From Euptelea pleiosperma (taxonomy: Eukaryota; Streptophyta; Magnoliopsida; Ranunculales; Eupteleaceae): DNA of 64,000 nt. The stretch is taken from NCBI GenBank assembly GCA_035048495.1, contig CM068540.1, forward strand, positions 14,368,829-14,432,828, read 5' to 3'. Shown piece by piece: positions 47,126-58,522 of the stretch. The position numbers and the translations under genes were made by a program. The notes under the pieces are model-generated. The model did not search any database. It saw nothing but the letters and a program-made list of their open reading frames with translations, and was not told where the DNA came from. The first letter of the stretch is position 1, and each line of letters begins with the position of its first letter.

Positions 47126-47517
47126 AACTGTACAGATTGTAGAGAGATCGCACCACTTACAAATATGTTCTAGCCTCTCAAGGATTTGGACATCACGGCC
47201 CGGACCAGCCTGCAAATCTTTTCACGGGCCAGGCCACAAGCTGGGTTGGGCCGAGCCGGGCTACTAGAAATAAGAGGGTCAGGCTCGGTGGATCCCGAGA
47301 ATCCAATGGTGGTTTTGCATTTGCAAAAGTGATGCCAGCTTAGCACTATTAACAACCGTTGGATTCTCGGGATCAAAGGCCGAGGAAAAACGTTAACCTT
47401 TTTGGTTAAACTTTTGTGGGTCATAGGAACCCGACCCTTTTTTAATATACCCCCTTCCCCAAGTAAGAACGGTTATTTTAACTCCCGTTTATGCCATTAA
47501 AACTTGGTTTAAAAAAA
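47126..47517. other. Unassigned spacer
   Basis: GC-richer sequence with no recognised gene. Its right edge is the target duplication of the Mutator-like element. Confidence 0.35.
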
Positions 47518-47532
47518 GGGAATTTTTGACAT

Positions 47533-47573
47533 AACCCCACCCCCCACCCCCCCCCCCCCCCCCCCCCCCCCCC
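47533..47573. repeat. Poly-C tract
   Basis: Almost 40 nearly uninterrupted C residues (broken by two A). The opposite end of the element has only a short G run at this position. Confidence 0.8.
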
Positions 47574-48074
47574 ACACTTTGGAAAAGCTGACATACCCCC
47601 TATGACTTGGTCCAAGGTCAGTTGACCAATGTTGACCCGAGTTGACTATAATATTTTACATTAAAAGACAGAAATACCCTTGTCTTCAACCAGGGAACAA
47701 GGATTTGGATCAAAACCAAACCCCTAAATCAAATGGATGTGGTGGACGGCAAGCCAAGAGATACCAATGGGTTATTTGTTCATCACCGGAGACCAACCCA
47801 CCAGAGTCTCATGCCGGTCATCCACCACTCCGACGAAAATTAAATAATCCATTGATATCCGGAGTTTACTTTTTTCTTTTGTTGGTTTTTTGGGAACACC
47901 AACTTCAAAAAAAAACAAAAAAAACTTGTAGGGCTGAAGTGGCATTGTAATACAAATATTAAGCTCTGAATCTTTTCTTGGTATCTCAACTAGCATTGGG
48001 GATTCCCACACCATATATAGATTGGATATTTTTGAACAATAATAGTTAGGAGATCATCCATTTTCAAGCTAAAA

Positions 48075-49478
48075 CTAGTAATCAATAGCCCGTGCTAAAG
48101 CACGGGCACTGTTAAAATAATTTACATATTGAAATAATTTTTTTGACATGCCCAATAATAGCATAAATGACAATATTCATAATCTAACCAAGAAAACCAA
48201 TACATCTAATTATTGCTTAATAGAGGAAACACGATGCTTGCAGCGCCAACGATTTTTGTACATTGTTATCCTAATCCTAAACTTTATCCTCCTCTACTGC
48301 ATCAATGCTCAGTTTTAATGGCAATTTCCAGAGCATCCTGCACCAGATAATCCAATCTTAGTGGATTCGTCGGTAGAGAGTAGGGAATAGATAAAAATGA
48401 TTTCTTTTGACGACGATGAGAATGGGACGTAGGTTTTTTGAAGGTCCCAATTTCAAATTTCATCATCTTTCTCTATGCAAAATCAACGTTCGTACCGCAT
48501 TTAATGGCGATTTTCAAATCTTCCCTCACCAGATAATCTAATCTTAGTGGATGCGTTGGGTGGAGAGTAGGGAATAGATAAAAGATGATTTATTTTGTAG
48601 GCACGTGAGAATGAGACGTAATGTTTTGGAAGGAAATCAAATAATATTTATAGAGACGTTTTTAAAAATTGATGGAGAGATTTTAGGAAATAATTGGGGA
48701 ATGGTGCGATGTTTTAAAAGCTGATGGAGATGTTTTAGGAAATAATTGGAGAATGGTGCGACGTTTTGGAAATAGAATATGTAAAGGAAAGTTTTAAGAA
48801 AAGAAGAAGTTGTAAAGACTGAAGAGGAGTTTAAGGAGAAGAAGAGATAATCTTGGTTGGAAGAAGAAACGGTTTGGAGAAGGAAGAGTCCAAAATAAGA
48901 CGTTTTGAAGAAGGAAAATTTTCAAAAGGTAACATTAATTTTGGTTGAGAGAATGAATATGGGTATTTTTGAAAAAAAACGATGTAAAAAAGATGTAGAG
49001 AGCACCACCTCAACAGTGCCGAGCTTTAGTATATATAAAAGAGATTTTTTATTTATGGTATGAGAGGTATTACATAGTATAAGAGAATTTCTATTTAAGA
49101 AAGAGAAAGATATATTGAGAATTGAAAGAAGGTGGAGAATTTTATTTATGGTAAATAGGGATAGATTTATTAAAATAAGAAAGAGAACATGTTTTTATTG
49201 GTAGGAAAATTAAGAATTGATGAGGGATTTAAAGAGAGATTTATTAAAATAAGAAAGAGAACACGTCTTTATTGGTAGGGAAATTAAGAATTGATGAGGG
49301 ATTTAAGGAGATGTATAGTTATGAGAATGAGTAAATAGAGGAGAGATAAAGTTGAGTGTAGGGATATTTTTGGAAAAAATGTTGAAAAAAATATGGAGGG
49401 TATTTTCGGAAAAAATGTTGAAAAAAAGATGGAGAGAGCGCCACCTCAGCAGTGCCGAGCTTTAGTATAGATAATAGA
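48075..49478 (-). mobile_element. Helitron (non-autonomous), nested in Mutator-like MITE
   Basis: On the minus strand it begins TCTATTATCTATACTAAAGC and ends with the hairpin GCCCGTGCTTTAGCACGGGC followed by TATTGATTACTAG. It is inserted between A (48074) and T (49479). An internal repeat of the start (about 49010-49040) suggests an older tandem or truncated unit. Confidence 0.85.
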
Positions 49479-49899
49479 TTGGATGGGAAATACAAGCTCG
49501 AGTCTATGGTCGGACAACCCAATGATTTTTTTAATTTTTGTCAGAGTGGTGGATGACCGGCATGAGACTCCGGTCATTTGATTTGGCTTGCCATACACCA
49601 CAGCCATTCGATTTGGGGGTTTGATTTTGGTCCAAACCCTTGTTCTAAGGTTGAATACAAGGGTATTTTTGTATTTTAATGTAAAATATGTTTGTCAACT
49701 CGGGTCAACATTGGTCAACTGACCTTGGACCAAGTCATAGGGGGTATGTCAGCTTTTTCAAAGTGTGGGGGTATGTCAAATTTCAAAGATAACATGGGGT
49801 GTATGTCAAAAATTCCATTAAAAAAATTCGTTTGCAAAATTGATTTTTGGACAGTCGCCGAAAACTCTCGATCCTCCAAAGTGCAACACATGATAGTGT

Positions 49900-50382
49900 T
49901 CGAGATAACGGAAATTACACCGGGGCGAAACCTTGATAATCATGTGGACCCCACAACATATATATAATTAAAAGTCTCCCAAGATGATACGCTTCTTCGA
50001 TTTGTCGGTTACATTCCCCCTTGACTGTAGAATTGTAGCCACGACTCACCCCATGGAAGCCCTTAATGCTAGAGGAAGGAAACTGCCAGGAACCATCAAG
50101 CGAGCAGCCTATGGAGGCGGCTAAGTCAAAACGTGGCCTTCTTTTCTTTTTGGTAGACATCAGTCAAACACCTGGGTGGGATTTGTATTGTTTTCTTCTG
50201 GATTATCAACACTTGGCTTACCTTGCTCTCCAAGCTAACCCCAAATATCCCCTTCCAGCGAATTTTTTCTCTATATTATAGACTGTGCACTCAACTCTCT
50301 CCAACCTAATCTCAGATTTTCACTCTTCTCAGTTGGCTTTTTCTAAAAAGTATAGGAAGCAGTCTCTCTTCCCAAATTGAGA
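49900..50382 (+). promoter_or_regulatory. Promoter and leader of gene E
   Basis: A TATA-like box, tatattata (50272-50280), lies 103 bases before the ATG. Further up is cagtcaaacacct (50161-50173), shared with the promoters of the minus-strand copies and containing a reversed W-box core. The same region without the gene is found at 36270 and 61320. Confidence 0.6.
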
Positions 50383-50550
50383 ATGGCGTTCTTCCTCTCC
50401 TCCCTTTTCAACTGCTTTGGTCCCCCTGCTCGCGTCTCTAGCGACGACCTGAAAATTCAGTCTCCGAAGTCCAAAATCAAGTCAAGAAGTGCAGGAGCTC
50501 CAATTCTAGTTTCTTATTTCCCCGTAAATTCACTTCTCTCACGCCTGTAG
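50383..50550 (+). CDS. Small-protein gene, copy E (55 aa, plus strand)
   Basis: An intact 55-codon frame: MAFFLSSLFNCFGPPARVSS at the N-terminus, a Lys/Ser-rich middle, and SAGAPILVSYFPVNSLLSRL at the C-terminus. It shares the overall plan of copies A-D but is two codons shorter in the middle and clearly more diverged, which indicates an older duplication with both reading frames preserved. It is the only surviving plus-strand partner of the divergent pair. No known domain is present. Confidence 0.75.
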   Translation: MAFFLSSLFNCFGPPARVSSDDLKIQSPKSKIKSRSAGAPILVSYFPVNSLLSRL

Positions 50551-51060
50551 ATTGAACATAATCATGATCATTTGTGATTATGCAAAAGAGATCGTGAGAC
50601 AACAGAAAGGTTGAGTAGATTATCTTCACGCGCGGCTTGGAATTGGATGAAGAAAAAAGTATTCTTGCTGTTGTACTGATGATTAGTAGTTGGATCACAA
50701 TTCCCAATTCCGCCAACCAAATTTCCCAAAGCAGTTAGAATTCAGATGGGTCATTAAGTTTGTTCCATTTACGCAATACAGAGATAAAACTTAATTTTAC
50801 TACAAGTTTCATGTTTGTTGTTCATAATTTAGGTGTAGGCCTTTTCTCTTTCCTTTTTGTTTGCTCTTGAATTGTCTTAGACTAGACCCAAGGTCTAGGT
50901 CAACACCTACCCTTAGATTATAAATTCCTGACGTAGACGTACACACCACCGCATAGGACAAAAATCAGAATTGGATACGGAGGATTTACTATCCAAGGGA
51001 CACGTGTCAGCAGGATCTAATATCCAATAGATTTGTCCTTTGGTCATCAACATCACTGCA
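50551..51060 (+). other. 3' region of gene E
   Basis: A/T-rich sequence, whose distal part (agactagacccaaggtc, about 50880) is also found after the promoter remnants at 36580 and 61770. It marks the right edge of the duplicated module. Confidence 0.5.
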
Positions 51061-51069
51061 ACGAACGAA

Positions 51070-51725
51070 TACTTTTATTGAAAATTTGAAATTCAAACTT
51101 TGAAATATGGCACCATAAATTTTTGGTTTTTTTTTTTTGCGTTTTTGCCCGAGTGTTACAATTCGTTAAAACAGACGGAAAAACGGCAACGGCACCTTTT
51201 AGACCTTGTTATAGAAAAATAAAGTGGTGTAATGTTATTTTTGTTAAAAAAGCCACTTTCAATATTTAAGAGTTACCTATAAATGAGAAGATTCTCGTCC
51301 AATAGAATAGGACAACCACAAAATTCTGAAGAACGTCCACTGGAAGCACGGTTTTAAATGGTCCACTATAACGTTGTAATGGACACCTAATGTTACCATC
51401 GTGGTTTGATATAATGCCGTTTAGTTTCAAAGGCCGTTAAAACGGTAACTTCCCAAGCCCTTTATGTTAAGAACCTTTTTGATGCTTAGAAAACAATGGT
51501 AGTTATTTTTTGAACAAATTGTGAAAAACGGCTGTTGTTTCCAATATTTTCCATTTTTGCCATTATTTTCCTTTTTTTTTTTTTTTTTTTTTTTGTTAAT
51601 TTGAATTTCAGCGCCATTTTTCCATTAAATTCCATTAAATTAGTTTGGCCCATGTCCGTTACAATTCGTTTTAAACAGTAATGCCCCCTGCCCGTTATAA
51701 CGGCCGGTTACCGTTATGTCACATC
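51070..51725. mobile_element. Two hAT-like MITE fragments
   Basis: The stretch 51070-51215 ends ...ttttagaccttg (a terminal motif of the family), and 51345-51725 is rich in ataacggccggttat-type palindromes. Neither has a convincing target duplication. Confidence 0.5.
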
Positions 51726-52040
51726 TAAGATAAAAAAAAACATTGGTAGAATATTATTATTATTGTTTGGTCAGATATAGACCAATAAAATGTTGACGAG
51801 TTTTCTTATTAAAAATCAACTTTCAATATTTTAACTATAACTTGGAAGATTCCTATCATCCAATGTTTATTGTCACATTCAGAGTAAAGAAAATATATTA
51901 GATCAGAAAATTATGATAAAATTCTAGCAGTGTTTTTCTTTTTTATTTTTATGTTTTTGGGTGAAGGATTTTATTTAACCACATGGATAGTACGATTCAG
52001 ACAACGAACCTGTTGATCATCTATGAATCCCATTAACCAA

Positions 52041-52176
52041 CTCAAGAGTACTGTTACCATCATCCCTAGTGCTCGTCTTCCAATTCAGACTGCTGATCCC
52101 TAGTGCTACTCAAGAGTACTGTTACCATCATCCCTAGTGCTCGTCTTCCAATTCAGACTGCTGATCCCTAGTGCTG
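52041..52176 (+). repeat. 68-bp tandem duplication at the LINE edge
   Basis: Two nearly identical units start with ctcaagagtactg at 52041 and 52109. Confidence 0.85.
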
Positions 52177-54150
52177 GGTTTGAGGTGATCCGGAAACGTA
52201 ATCCTAAGGTTGGTTGGGCAACCAAAATTTGGACCAAGGGGATCCATCCTAGAACAACGGCAGGTGCTTGGAAAATTATTAATGGGGTTTTAGTAACTGA
52301 TGATAATTTGCAAAAAGGAGGCATCCAAATTACCTCTAGATGTTCAATGTGCATGGGGAATACTGAAACTCAAAATCATCTTGTTTTCACATGTGTTCGG
52401 TCCATGAGGATATGGGAAGAGATCTCACGTTGGTTCGGACGCCTGGGGCCGATCAGTTGCGAGTCCTAGCAGGATTGGTTCGACTACTACAAGGGTGGGA
52501 GTCCTTTGATTGCGGAACTATGGAATGCGGCAGTTATAGCTACTATGGTTTCTATTTGGAAGGAGAGAAATCATCTTGTTTTTTATAACATGCAATGGGA
52601 CCCGGGAAGAATTGCTAGAGCGGTTAAAGAATCTATTAATTACGCCGCAAATATTTCTAATAAGTCTATGCATAATACTTAAGAAGATCTTCTTATCCTA
52701 AAAAACCTTGGGTTGGAAACTAAACCAAGGAAGGCACCTAGAATCCTGGAATGTCGCTGCAAAGTTCCAAGGAGTGGGGTTATCAAGGTAAATTGTGATG
52801 GGGCTGCAAAAGGTAACCCAAGGATGGGTGCCTTGGAGCGGTGCTCAGAGATTCTAATAATAAGGTTGTAGGGGGTTCTAGTCAATGTTTTAAAAACCGA
52901 ACTGATGATCGAACCGATTTTTCGTGAGACTGGTTGGACCGACCACAGTTTGATTTGGTCGGACCGGGTTGTACTTATTAAATATTTTTATATAGATAAA
53001 TAAAATAAATTTAAAAAACGCAAGATTGGAAGAACGTCGAAAAAAATTCAAATAAAAAATGTGGCCTTTAAGTAACTATTTCTAATCCACAAGATCTTTT
53101 TTGGACGTTAATGGAGAAAAATCCAATGTTATAAATGTTGCTGTTTATATGTTTTTGTATAAATAAGAGAAAAAGATCTTATGTATCTATTTATAGAATA
53201 GAGATGCTATTTAACAAAATAAAAATTCCTTTACTATTAACACGTTTTTATATATTATTACTATTTTTATTTAACAGAATATATAAGTACATATTGCTAA
53301 AATTCGATTTTATATTTTAGAATCTAAATCTATAGATTTGGTAAAGATTTTAGAATTGGAAATCTTATTGTTTTATTATTGATATTTTTTCCAAAATTTT
53401 CTCAACACAGCACTTTTAAGATTTTGTTTCTTAACTTTTCTCATTTGCACGTTTTCTTATTTAATTTTAACTAAAATCGGTTCTAAACCATGGTCTGTTT
53501 AATAGGTTCAAAGGTTCAACCGTCGGTTTTAAAAAAAATACAAGTTTCATCATTTTTACTGGTTTTTAAGGAACCGGACAGGTCCGGTCCGATTTTCAAA
53601 ACACTGGTTTTAGTGGAGAATCTTGGGATTGTCACTAATTTCACTGCAAAGTGTATGGCTATTGCTCAAGGGGTTAAATGGGCTATTGAGGAAGGGTGGC
53701 ATAGAATATGGGTGGAGTCGGATTCCGAAGCAACTATTACAACTTTCAAGCAAGGCAATATTCCCTTGAGGATCAAGGGCTTGTGGGAGACTACTCGGGA
53801 CCAGATCAAGTGGGTCATGTTTTCTTCTATCTGGCGTGAAGCATATTTTAGTGCAAACTCTTCTACTAATTTAGCTTGCGCCTTGGATTTAGGAAGCAAA
53901 CTATGGTGGAACAACAAGCCTGATTTTATTTCATGTTTAGAGGATCCGAATATGACTTATTTCAGATTTGTGAATTGAGTTAGAGGTTTTGGAGGTAGCT
54001 AATGCAAATGATTGATGAAAGTGGGGGTGCCAACCTAGTTGGGATGCCTATTTTCAGAGTGATGCAATGTTGTTTCCATTTTTGACCGTTCGTTGTAATC
54101 TTTTCTTTTGCTTTTTTAATGCAATTCTTATTTAACAAAAAAAAGTATTC
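52130..54150 (+). pseudogene. LINE (L1-like) ORF2 3' end: zinc-binding and RNase H domains, broken
   Basis: The frame 52137-52469 contains a reverse-transcriptase-associated zinc-binding domain (IHPRTTAGAWKIINGVL, then CSMC...H with spacing CxxC...HxxxxC). A frame break follows, then a WKERNHLVF region. At about 52785 comes VNCDGAAKGNP, the start of a plant LINE RNase H domain. It is split by a MITE (52883-53606) and resumes with AIAQGVKWAI, VESDSEA and REAYFSANSSTNLAC up to 53978. The upstream RT and endonuclease are absent (5' truncated). Confidence 0.75.
52883..53606. mobile_element. hAT-like MITE inserted in the LINE
   Basis: The ends CAATGTTTTAAAAACCG and CGATTTTCAAAACACTG are inverted copies. 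The flanking 8-base duplication is gttctagt / gttttagt (52875-52882 and 53607-53614; one mismatch). Removing it restores a continuous LINE order. Confidence 0.8.
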
Positions 54151-54499
54151 ACACTACACAAATCTCAAAGACCATCCAACGGTCTGGACATATGAACAAC
54201 AATACTATAATATATATCAAGAAATCCTGATAAGTGGATATTAGCTCTTAACAACAAATGAATCCAACTCCAATGTAAAATACAAATAAATTGAGAAACC
54301 TTGTTGGCTAAGGAGTTGGGATAACCCAAAGAGGTATGCATAAAGGAGAATGAGAAATGACTTTGTAACGAGGCTCAAATCATGATCCCTCCAAGGGGCT
54401 TATTTTCTTGGAGTACAATGGCCATGCAATGGTAAAATTGAGCTTCTGGGTTGACCCATGGATTCATGGTTGAGTTAGGATCCCGAATATGGGGCACAA

Positions 54500-55250
54500 T
54501 ATAGTTGTATCAGAGCCCAGACTTTAGTTCCTACTTCCTAGGGCTTTCTAATTTGGATGACATGAAAACTTAGGGTCGCATTTAAACATCTGAAATAATA
54601 GGCGTAAATACAAGAACTCCAATTGGGTGTATACACATATGTTACATACGAACTTGTTTGTTGAGAACTTGACACCTATCTTTTATTATTGAATGATGGT
54701 GAGGATACATGGTACCCGTGCAAATATCAGGGCAGTTACGTCTGATGCTGTTCTCGAGCTTGTTACTCATGATATTCCTAATGTCGTTATTTTCAGATCT
54801 GCTACCGCTGCTGCACTTGGGGATCTCAGTAGCATGTTCTAGGGCTTAAGGACATGACCACTGTGATCCGATATCAGCAAGTGCATGGGTAGACCTAGGC
54901 CAGGCAAAATGACCCGAAATTCGATATGATTGTAGTAAAAAAATTTAAGAATCTGAGCCCTTCAATCTTTAAGGGTTCTTCTGAATCTTTGGAGGCAAAG
55001 AGTTGGTTGAAGCAGATAAATAAGGTATTCAAGCTGGTGATGCAAGTTGACAATTATGACATGAATATCCCTCTAGCATCATACATGCTTGAGGCAGATG
55101 TCGACTTCTACTGGGACTTGGTGCAAAAGACTTCGATGAGAGACATGCTCTAGTTTCCTTATCATTTGTATCAACCCTCGAAGAAAAGCACATGCCTCTA
55201 GGAGTTCTTGGTCTAAGTATATGGACTCCAACATTAACCACCACCATTGT
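54500..55250 (+). pseudogene. Gypsy retrotransposon remnant: primer site and gag fragment
   Basis: tgtatcagagccc near 54508 resembles the initiator-Met tRNA primer site. A 75-codon frame (54926-55150) reads SPSIFKGSSESLEAKSWLKQ and then MLEADVDFYWD, typical of the plant gypsy gag core. No pol follows. Confidence 0.6.
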
Positions 55251-55254
55251 TCCT

Positions 55255-56180
55255 ACTAGAAATTGAGCAAACTAAATGCCCACCTTCTTTAGTAGACTTA
55301 AACCCTTTTTTCTCACAAAATTGTTTCATAATCTCTGAACAATCACACACGTGATAAATGGGCTCTTGACCTATCAAACTAACTCTATGAGGGCAAATGA
55401 ACATAATTTTTTAATTATTGTTTCTTACTAATACTTTGATAAGATTTTGTGACAGCTATATGTGTATCTTATTAAATTGGCAAGAATCTTGCTGATTCTC
55501 ACAAAAGAGAAATCCACTTATGTGGGTAGGGGTTTTCAATTATAGTCCAATACAGAATAGAAGACTTACTAAAATACTACTCCAATATCAATTACAGAAA
55601 GATTCGAATCCAATCCTTTTTAGAATTGCACTCCCCCTGACGTGGCCTGTTATAAGTAGACTTTCCCTCACCCAACTTATTTGAAAACTGAAAGTCTCCA
55701 AGAAGTCCCAATCCTTATCAGAATAGAACTTCCCTCTGAATATGTAAATTAAGTTCATGAGCAAAGGTATGATCATGTGTGTTCTCCAGTCAATTAACTT
55801 GTAATTTTGTTTTCCTCCTCATACTTGAGTGTTAGAATGACTTTGCAGGTACTACTTGACGTCCAATTTGCGAATGAAGCAAGAGTTCAACTCTTCTCGT
55901 CAAAGTCAAACTTGAGGGTCGTACGTAGAAATTTCTCTAGACCTACTATTGTACTAAGGTCAAGCTCTTATCTCTCTTCATTTTGATTCTTATTAAGTTT
56001 GAACAATTTTCGATCGCGTTTTAACTAATTTGACCAAAAATCGTCCAATACCGATTTGATTTTTAAATATACATTCCTTTCCCTTCTTTATTTATTGCTT
56101 TCCTTTCTATACTTTCTTCAGCTACTTTACTTTTTTTTATCTGTCTCTACAAATTTCTTTCTTAATTTGGTTTCGTGCTC
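55255..56180. other. Unassigned sequence
   Basis: AT-rich DNA with no recognised gene, terminal repeat or RNA gene. Confidence 0.4.
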
Positions 56181-56183
56181 CCT

Positions 56184-56390
56184 TTTTTTTTTTGGTGATA
56201 GGAGGTTTCCGGATCTCTTTGAGACCCGACTAATATCCCCGGGTCTGTGCTGACCTCTCCTAGACACGGACCGGGCGCATCTAGGATAAATCCTAGTAGG
56301 GTGGCCATCAGGGGGCGTAGTCTCGAACTCACAACCTTGGGAGCATACTCAAGTCGCTACGTCTTACCACTGAACCACTCCCCTAAATGA
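56184..56390 (-). mobile_element. tRNA-derived SINE
   Basis: On the minus strand a Pol III A box (tggttcagtgg) and B box (gagttcgagac) are spaced as in tRNA-derived SINEs. They are followed by about 140 bases of body and an A-tail (T run at about 56186-56196). Not a functional tRNA gene, because the tRNA arms do not close. Confidence 0.8.
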
Positions 56391-56439
56391 CTGTGCTTTT
56401 TGAAAAATAAATTAGGAAAAAGATGTAACAAGGGATACT

Positions 56440-56630
56440 TGAAATTTTTTGTTGCTCAACGCTACAGACTAGGCCCTAACCGCATGGATGTTTAGCCCAT
56501 CGCTTCATGGATATACACACCAAAAATCACCCTAATTAATGATCTCTAGCCATTAGATTTTAGTACTTGTTAAGACGTGATTCTAGCAGTTAAATTCAAC
56601 CATTATTTTTTTGTACTAAAACCCTTCGTT
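56440..56630. mobile_element. Half of a foldback MITE, family 1
   Basis: The left arm only (cctaaccgcatggatgtttagcccatc...), followed directly by a hAT-like MITE; the other arm is not found. Confidence 0.5.
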
Positions 56631-57010
56631 TAAAATATGGCCGTTGTAATGGATTCGGACCTCCCCCATTACGTTATGTACCGTTAAATTGTTAAAAAAA
56701 ATGACCATTATTTTCTGTTACAACGAAAATAACGACTTATTTTTTGAAAAAAATTATGAAAAAACGGCCTTTATTTTTGTTATTTTCCATTTTTTCTGAT
56801 ATTTTCATTTTCCTTTTTCGTTTTTGAACATTTGCAAAAATTTAAATTTTAAAATTTGAAATTCATTGCTATTTTTTTTTTATTCGTTTTTTCGTTAGTT
56901 TCTGTTTTTGCCCCGGAGCATTGAAAAAACGATAACGCCCCCAGTCCATTATACCCCCTTTTTTTTATAAGCCCAGTCCTCTATACCTTTATAACGCAAC
57001 TTTGAATGGT
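56630..57010. mobile_element. hAT-like MITE copy, diverged
   Basis: It starts cgtttaaaatatggccgttg and ends near ataacgcaactttg, with the family interior (cggacctcccccattacgtt; gccccggagc). Target duplication unclear. Confidence 0.6.
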
Positions 57011-57065
57011 GTACCTTATAAGCCCCAAAAACCACTTCTCTGTAGAGGCGAGATGAAGGAGAGAG

Positions 57066-57394
57066 CAAGGTTTAAAGAACAGCCGTTGTAACGAAAATAA
57101 CGGTCGTTATCGCCCATTATGTTACATATATACAGTTAAAACGCCCAGAAAATAACGGCTGTTATTTTCTGTTATAACGAAAATAATGTTCATTTTCTGA
57201 AAATATTGTGAAAAAAGGCCGTTTTACCATTAATTTTTCATTTTTTCCCGTTATATTCCGTTATTTTCTGTTTTTAAAATTTGAATTTCAACACCATTTG
57301 TTCCATTTTTTCCATTATTTGCCCCTAAGCGATTTTTTAAAAAGGTAACGCCCCCAGTCCGTTATACGGTTATAACGGTCCCCTTTAGACCTTG
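57066..57394. mobile_element. hAT-like MITE, clean copy
   Basis: Ends CAAGGTTTAAAG and CTTTAGACCTTG; flanking ggagagag / ggacagag (57058-57065 and 57395-57402; one mismatch in eight). Confidence 0.8.
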
Positions 57395-57984
57395 GGACAG
57401 AGTAATTTGCTTTAAAAAAAATCAGGGAGGTTTGTCCTTTTTTTTGATAAGCTAGAGTTGATTCAACGGTCTCGTTGGAATTGGGAAGGTAAAAGAAATA
57501 GGAAAAAAGAGAAAGCTAACAAAGGAAAGTACTTTTCTAGTAAATAAAGGAAAGTACAAAAATATTGTACTTGACTTTAACATATGAGAGAGAAACTTAA
57601 ATATTAAAAGTAAAAATAACCAAATAAATAAGAAAAAAACAATTTTCAGGGTCATGTAACCTACTATTTAAGTAGCCCGTGGCCTCCCCTCCACATGGCA
57701 CAAAATGATAGGGGGTTGAGGCATCTCTTCAACCAAATGGTGAGGCAAGCCGGACTCTATAAAATATAATCAATCGTACATAATCACACATCATTTCCCG
57801 TCTTATACACAGTCGATCATGCATTAAGACCTCTTCGGGTGGGTTGTGAATTGAGATCGAAAGAACCCCATGATCACCATCATTTCAGTAGCAAAGAATC
57901 CCTTTAAATCATGAAGCTAAGCTGCTCCGACTCTCCATCTCACATTTCTTTTTACATAAGTACTTATAAATGACGATGTTGAAT

Positions 57985-58158
57985 CTATAACCGAGAGAGA
58001 TATGAGTTTATGGGGAAGTATGAAACTAGAATCGGAGCTCCTGCACTTTTTGACTTGATTTTGGGTTTCTGAGAGGGTGGTTCGGGATTGGCTGCATCAC
58101 TGGAGATGCGAGCAGAGGTCCTAAAGCAGCTGAAAATGGACGGAAAGTAGAAACCCAT
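57985..58158 (-). CDS. Small-protein gene, copy D (57 aa)
   Basis: An intact 57-codon frame beginning MGFYFPSIFSCFRTSARISS and ending SAGAPILVSYFPINSYLSRL. The TATA box TATATAAA lies at 58275-58282, 117 bases upstream. It differs from B/C by scattered substitutions but keeps every residue of the C-terminal motif. Its upstream region was split by a hAT-like MITE (58523-59165) well beyond the core promoter, and a plus-strand promoter remnant lies head-to-head at 61320. Function unknown. Confidence 0.75.
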   Translation of the reverse strand: MGFYFPSIFSCFRTSARISSDAANPEPPSQKPKIKSKSAGAPILVSYFPINSYLSRL

Positions 58159-58522
58159 TGAATATGGAGGGGACTTTTTTAGATTGATTGAAGACTTGGA
58201 AACAATTCTTCTTTCTTATACAAACTAAGGAAGACGAATAGGAGATGACATAAGAGTCGGATATGGTATACAAATTTATATAAGGGAAGAAATATTAATT
58301 TGCTTGTTCTGCAAGTTTACGCCAGCGAGGTGTTTGACTGGGCCTCCTTCTCCAATACATACAGCGCGTGTGTGTGGATGCTTCAAGACAGTTTCCTTCT
58401 TGATGTGTTGCGGCTGCTTGGATTTGGACGGTCTCTGCATCGTGGTTAGGTCTAGAAATATAACGGGACGAACCCAGAAACATCTTCTATCTTGTTTGAA
58501 TGCGGTGGGCCATCCTTGGGAC

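Larger units (their letters stand above)
47518..49817. mobile_element. Mutator-like MITE with about 330-bp inverted ends, split by a Helitron
   Basis: The ends ggaatttttgacata... and ...tatgtcaaaaattcc are inverted copies, and homology continues inward for over 300 bases (47518-47850 against 49500-49817). It is flanked by the 9-base sequence ttaaaaaaa (47509-47517 and 49818-49826). Long inverted ends and a 9-base duplication are Mutator traits. Without the nested Helitron it is about 0.9 kb and has no transposase. Confidence 0.75.

Noticed and set aside
47642..48014. 80-102 codon frames on both strands
   Set aside because: They lie in the inverted end of the Mutator-like MITE, and the opposite end shows no coding conservation.
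56300..56390. tRNA gene
   Set aside because: Pol III boxes are present but the tRNA arms do not pair and the sequence continues into a SINE body with an A-tail.
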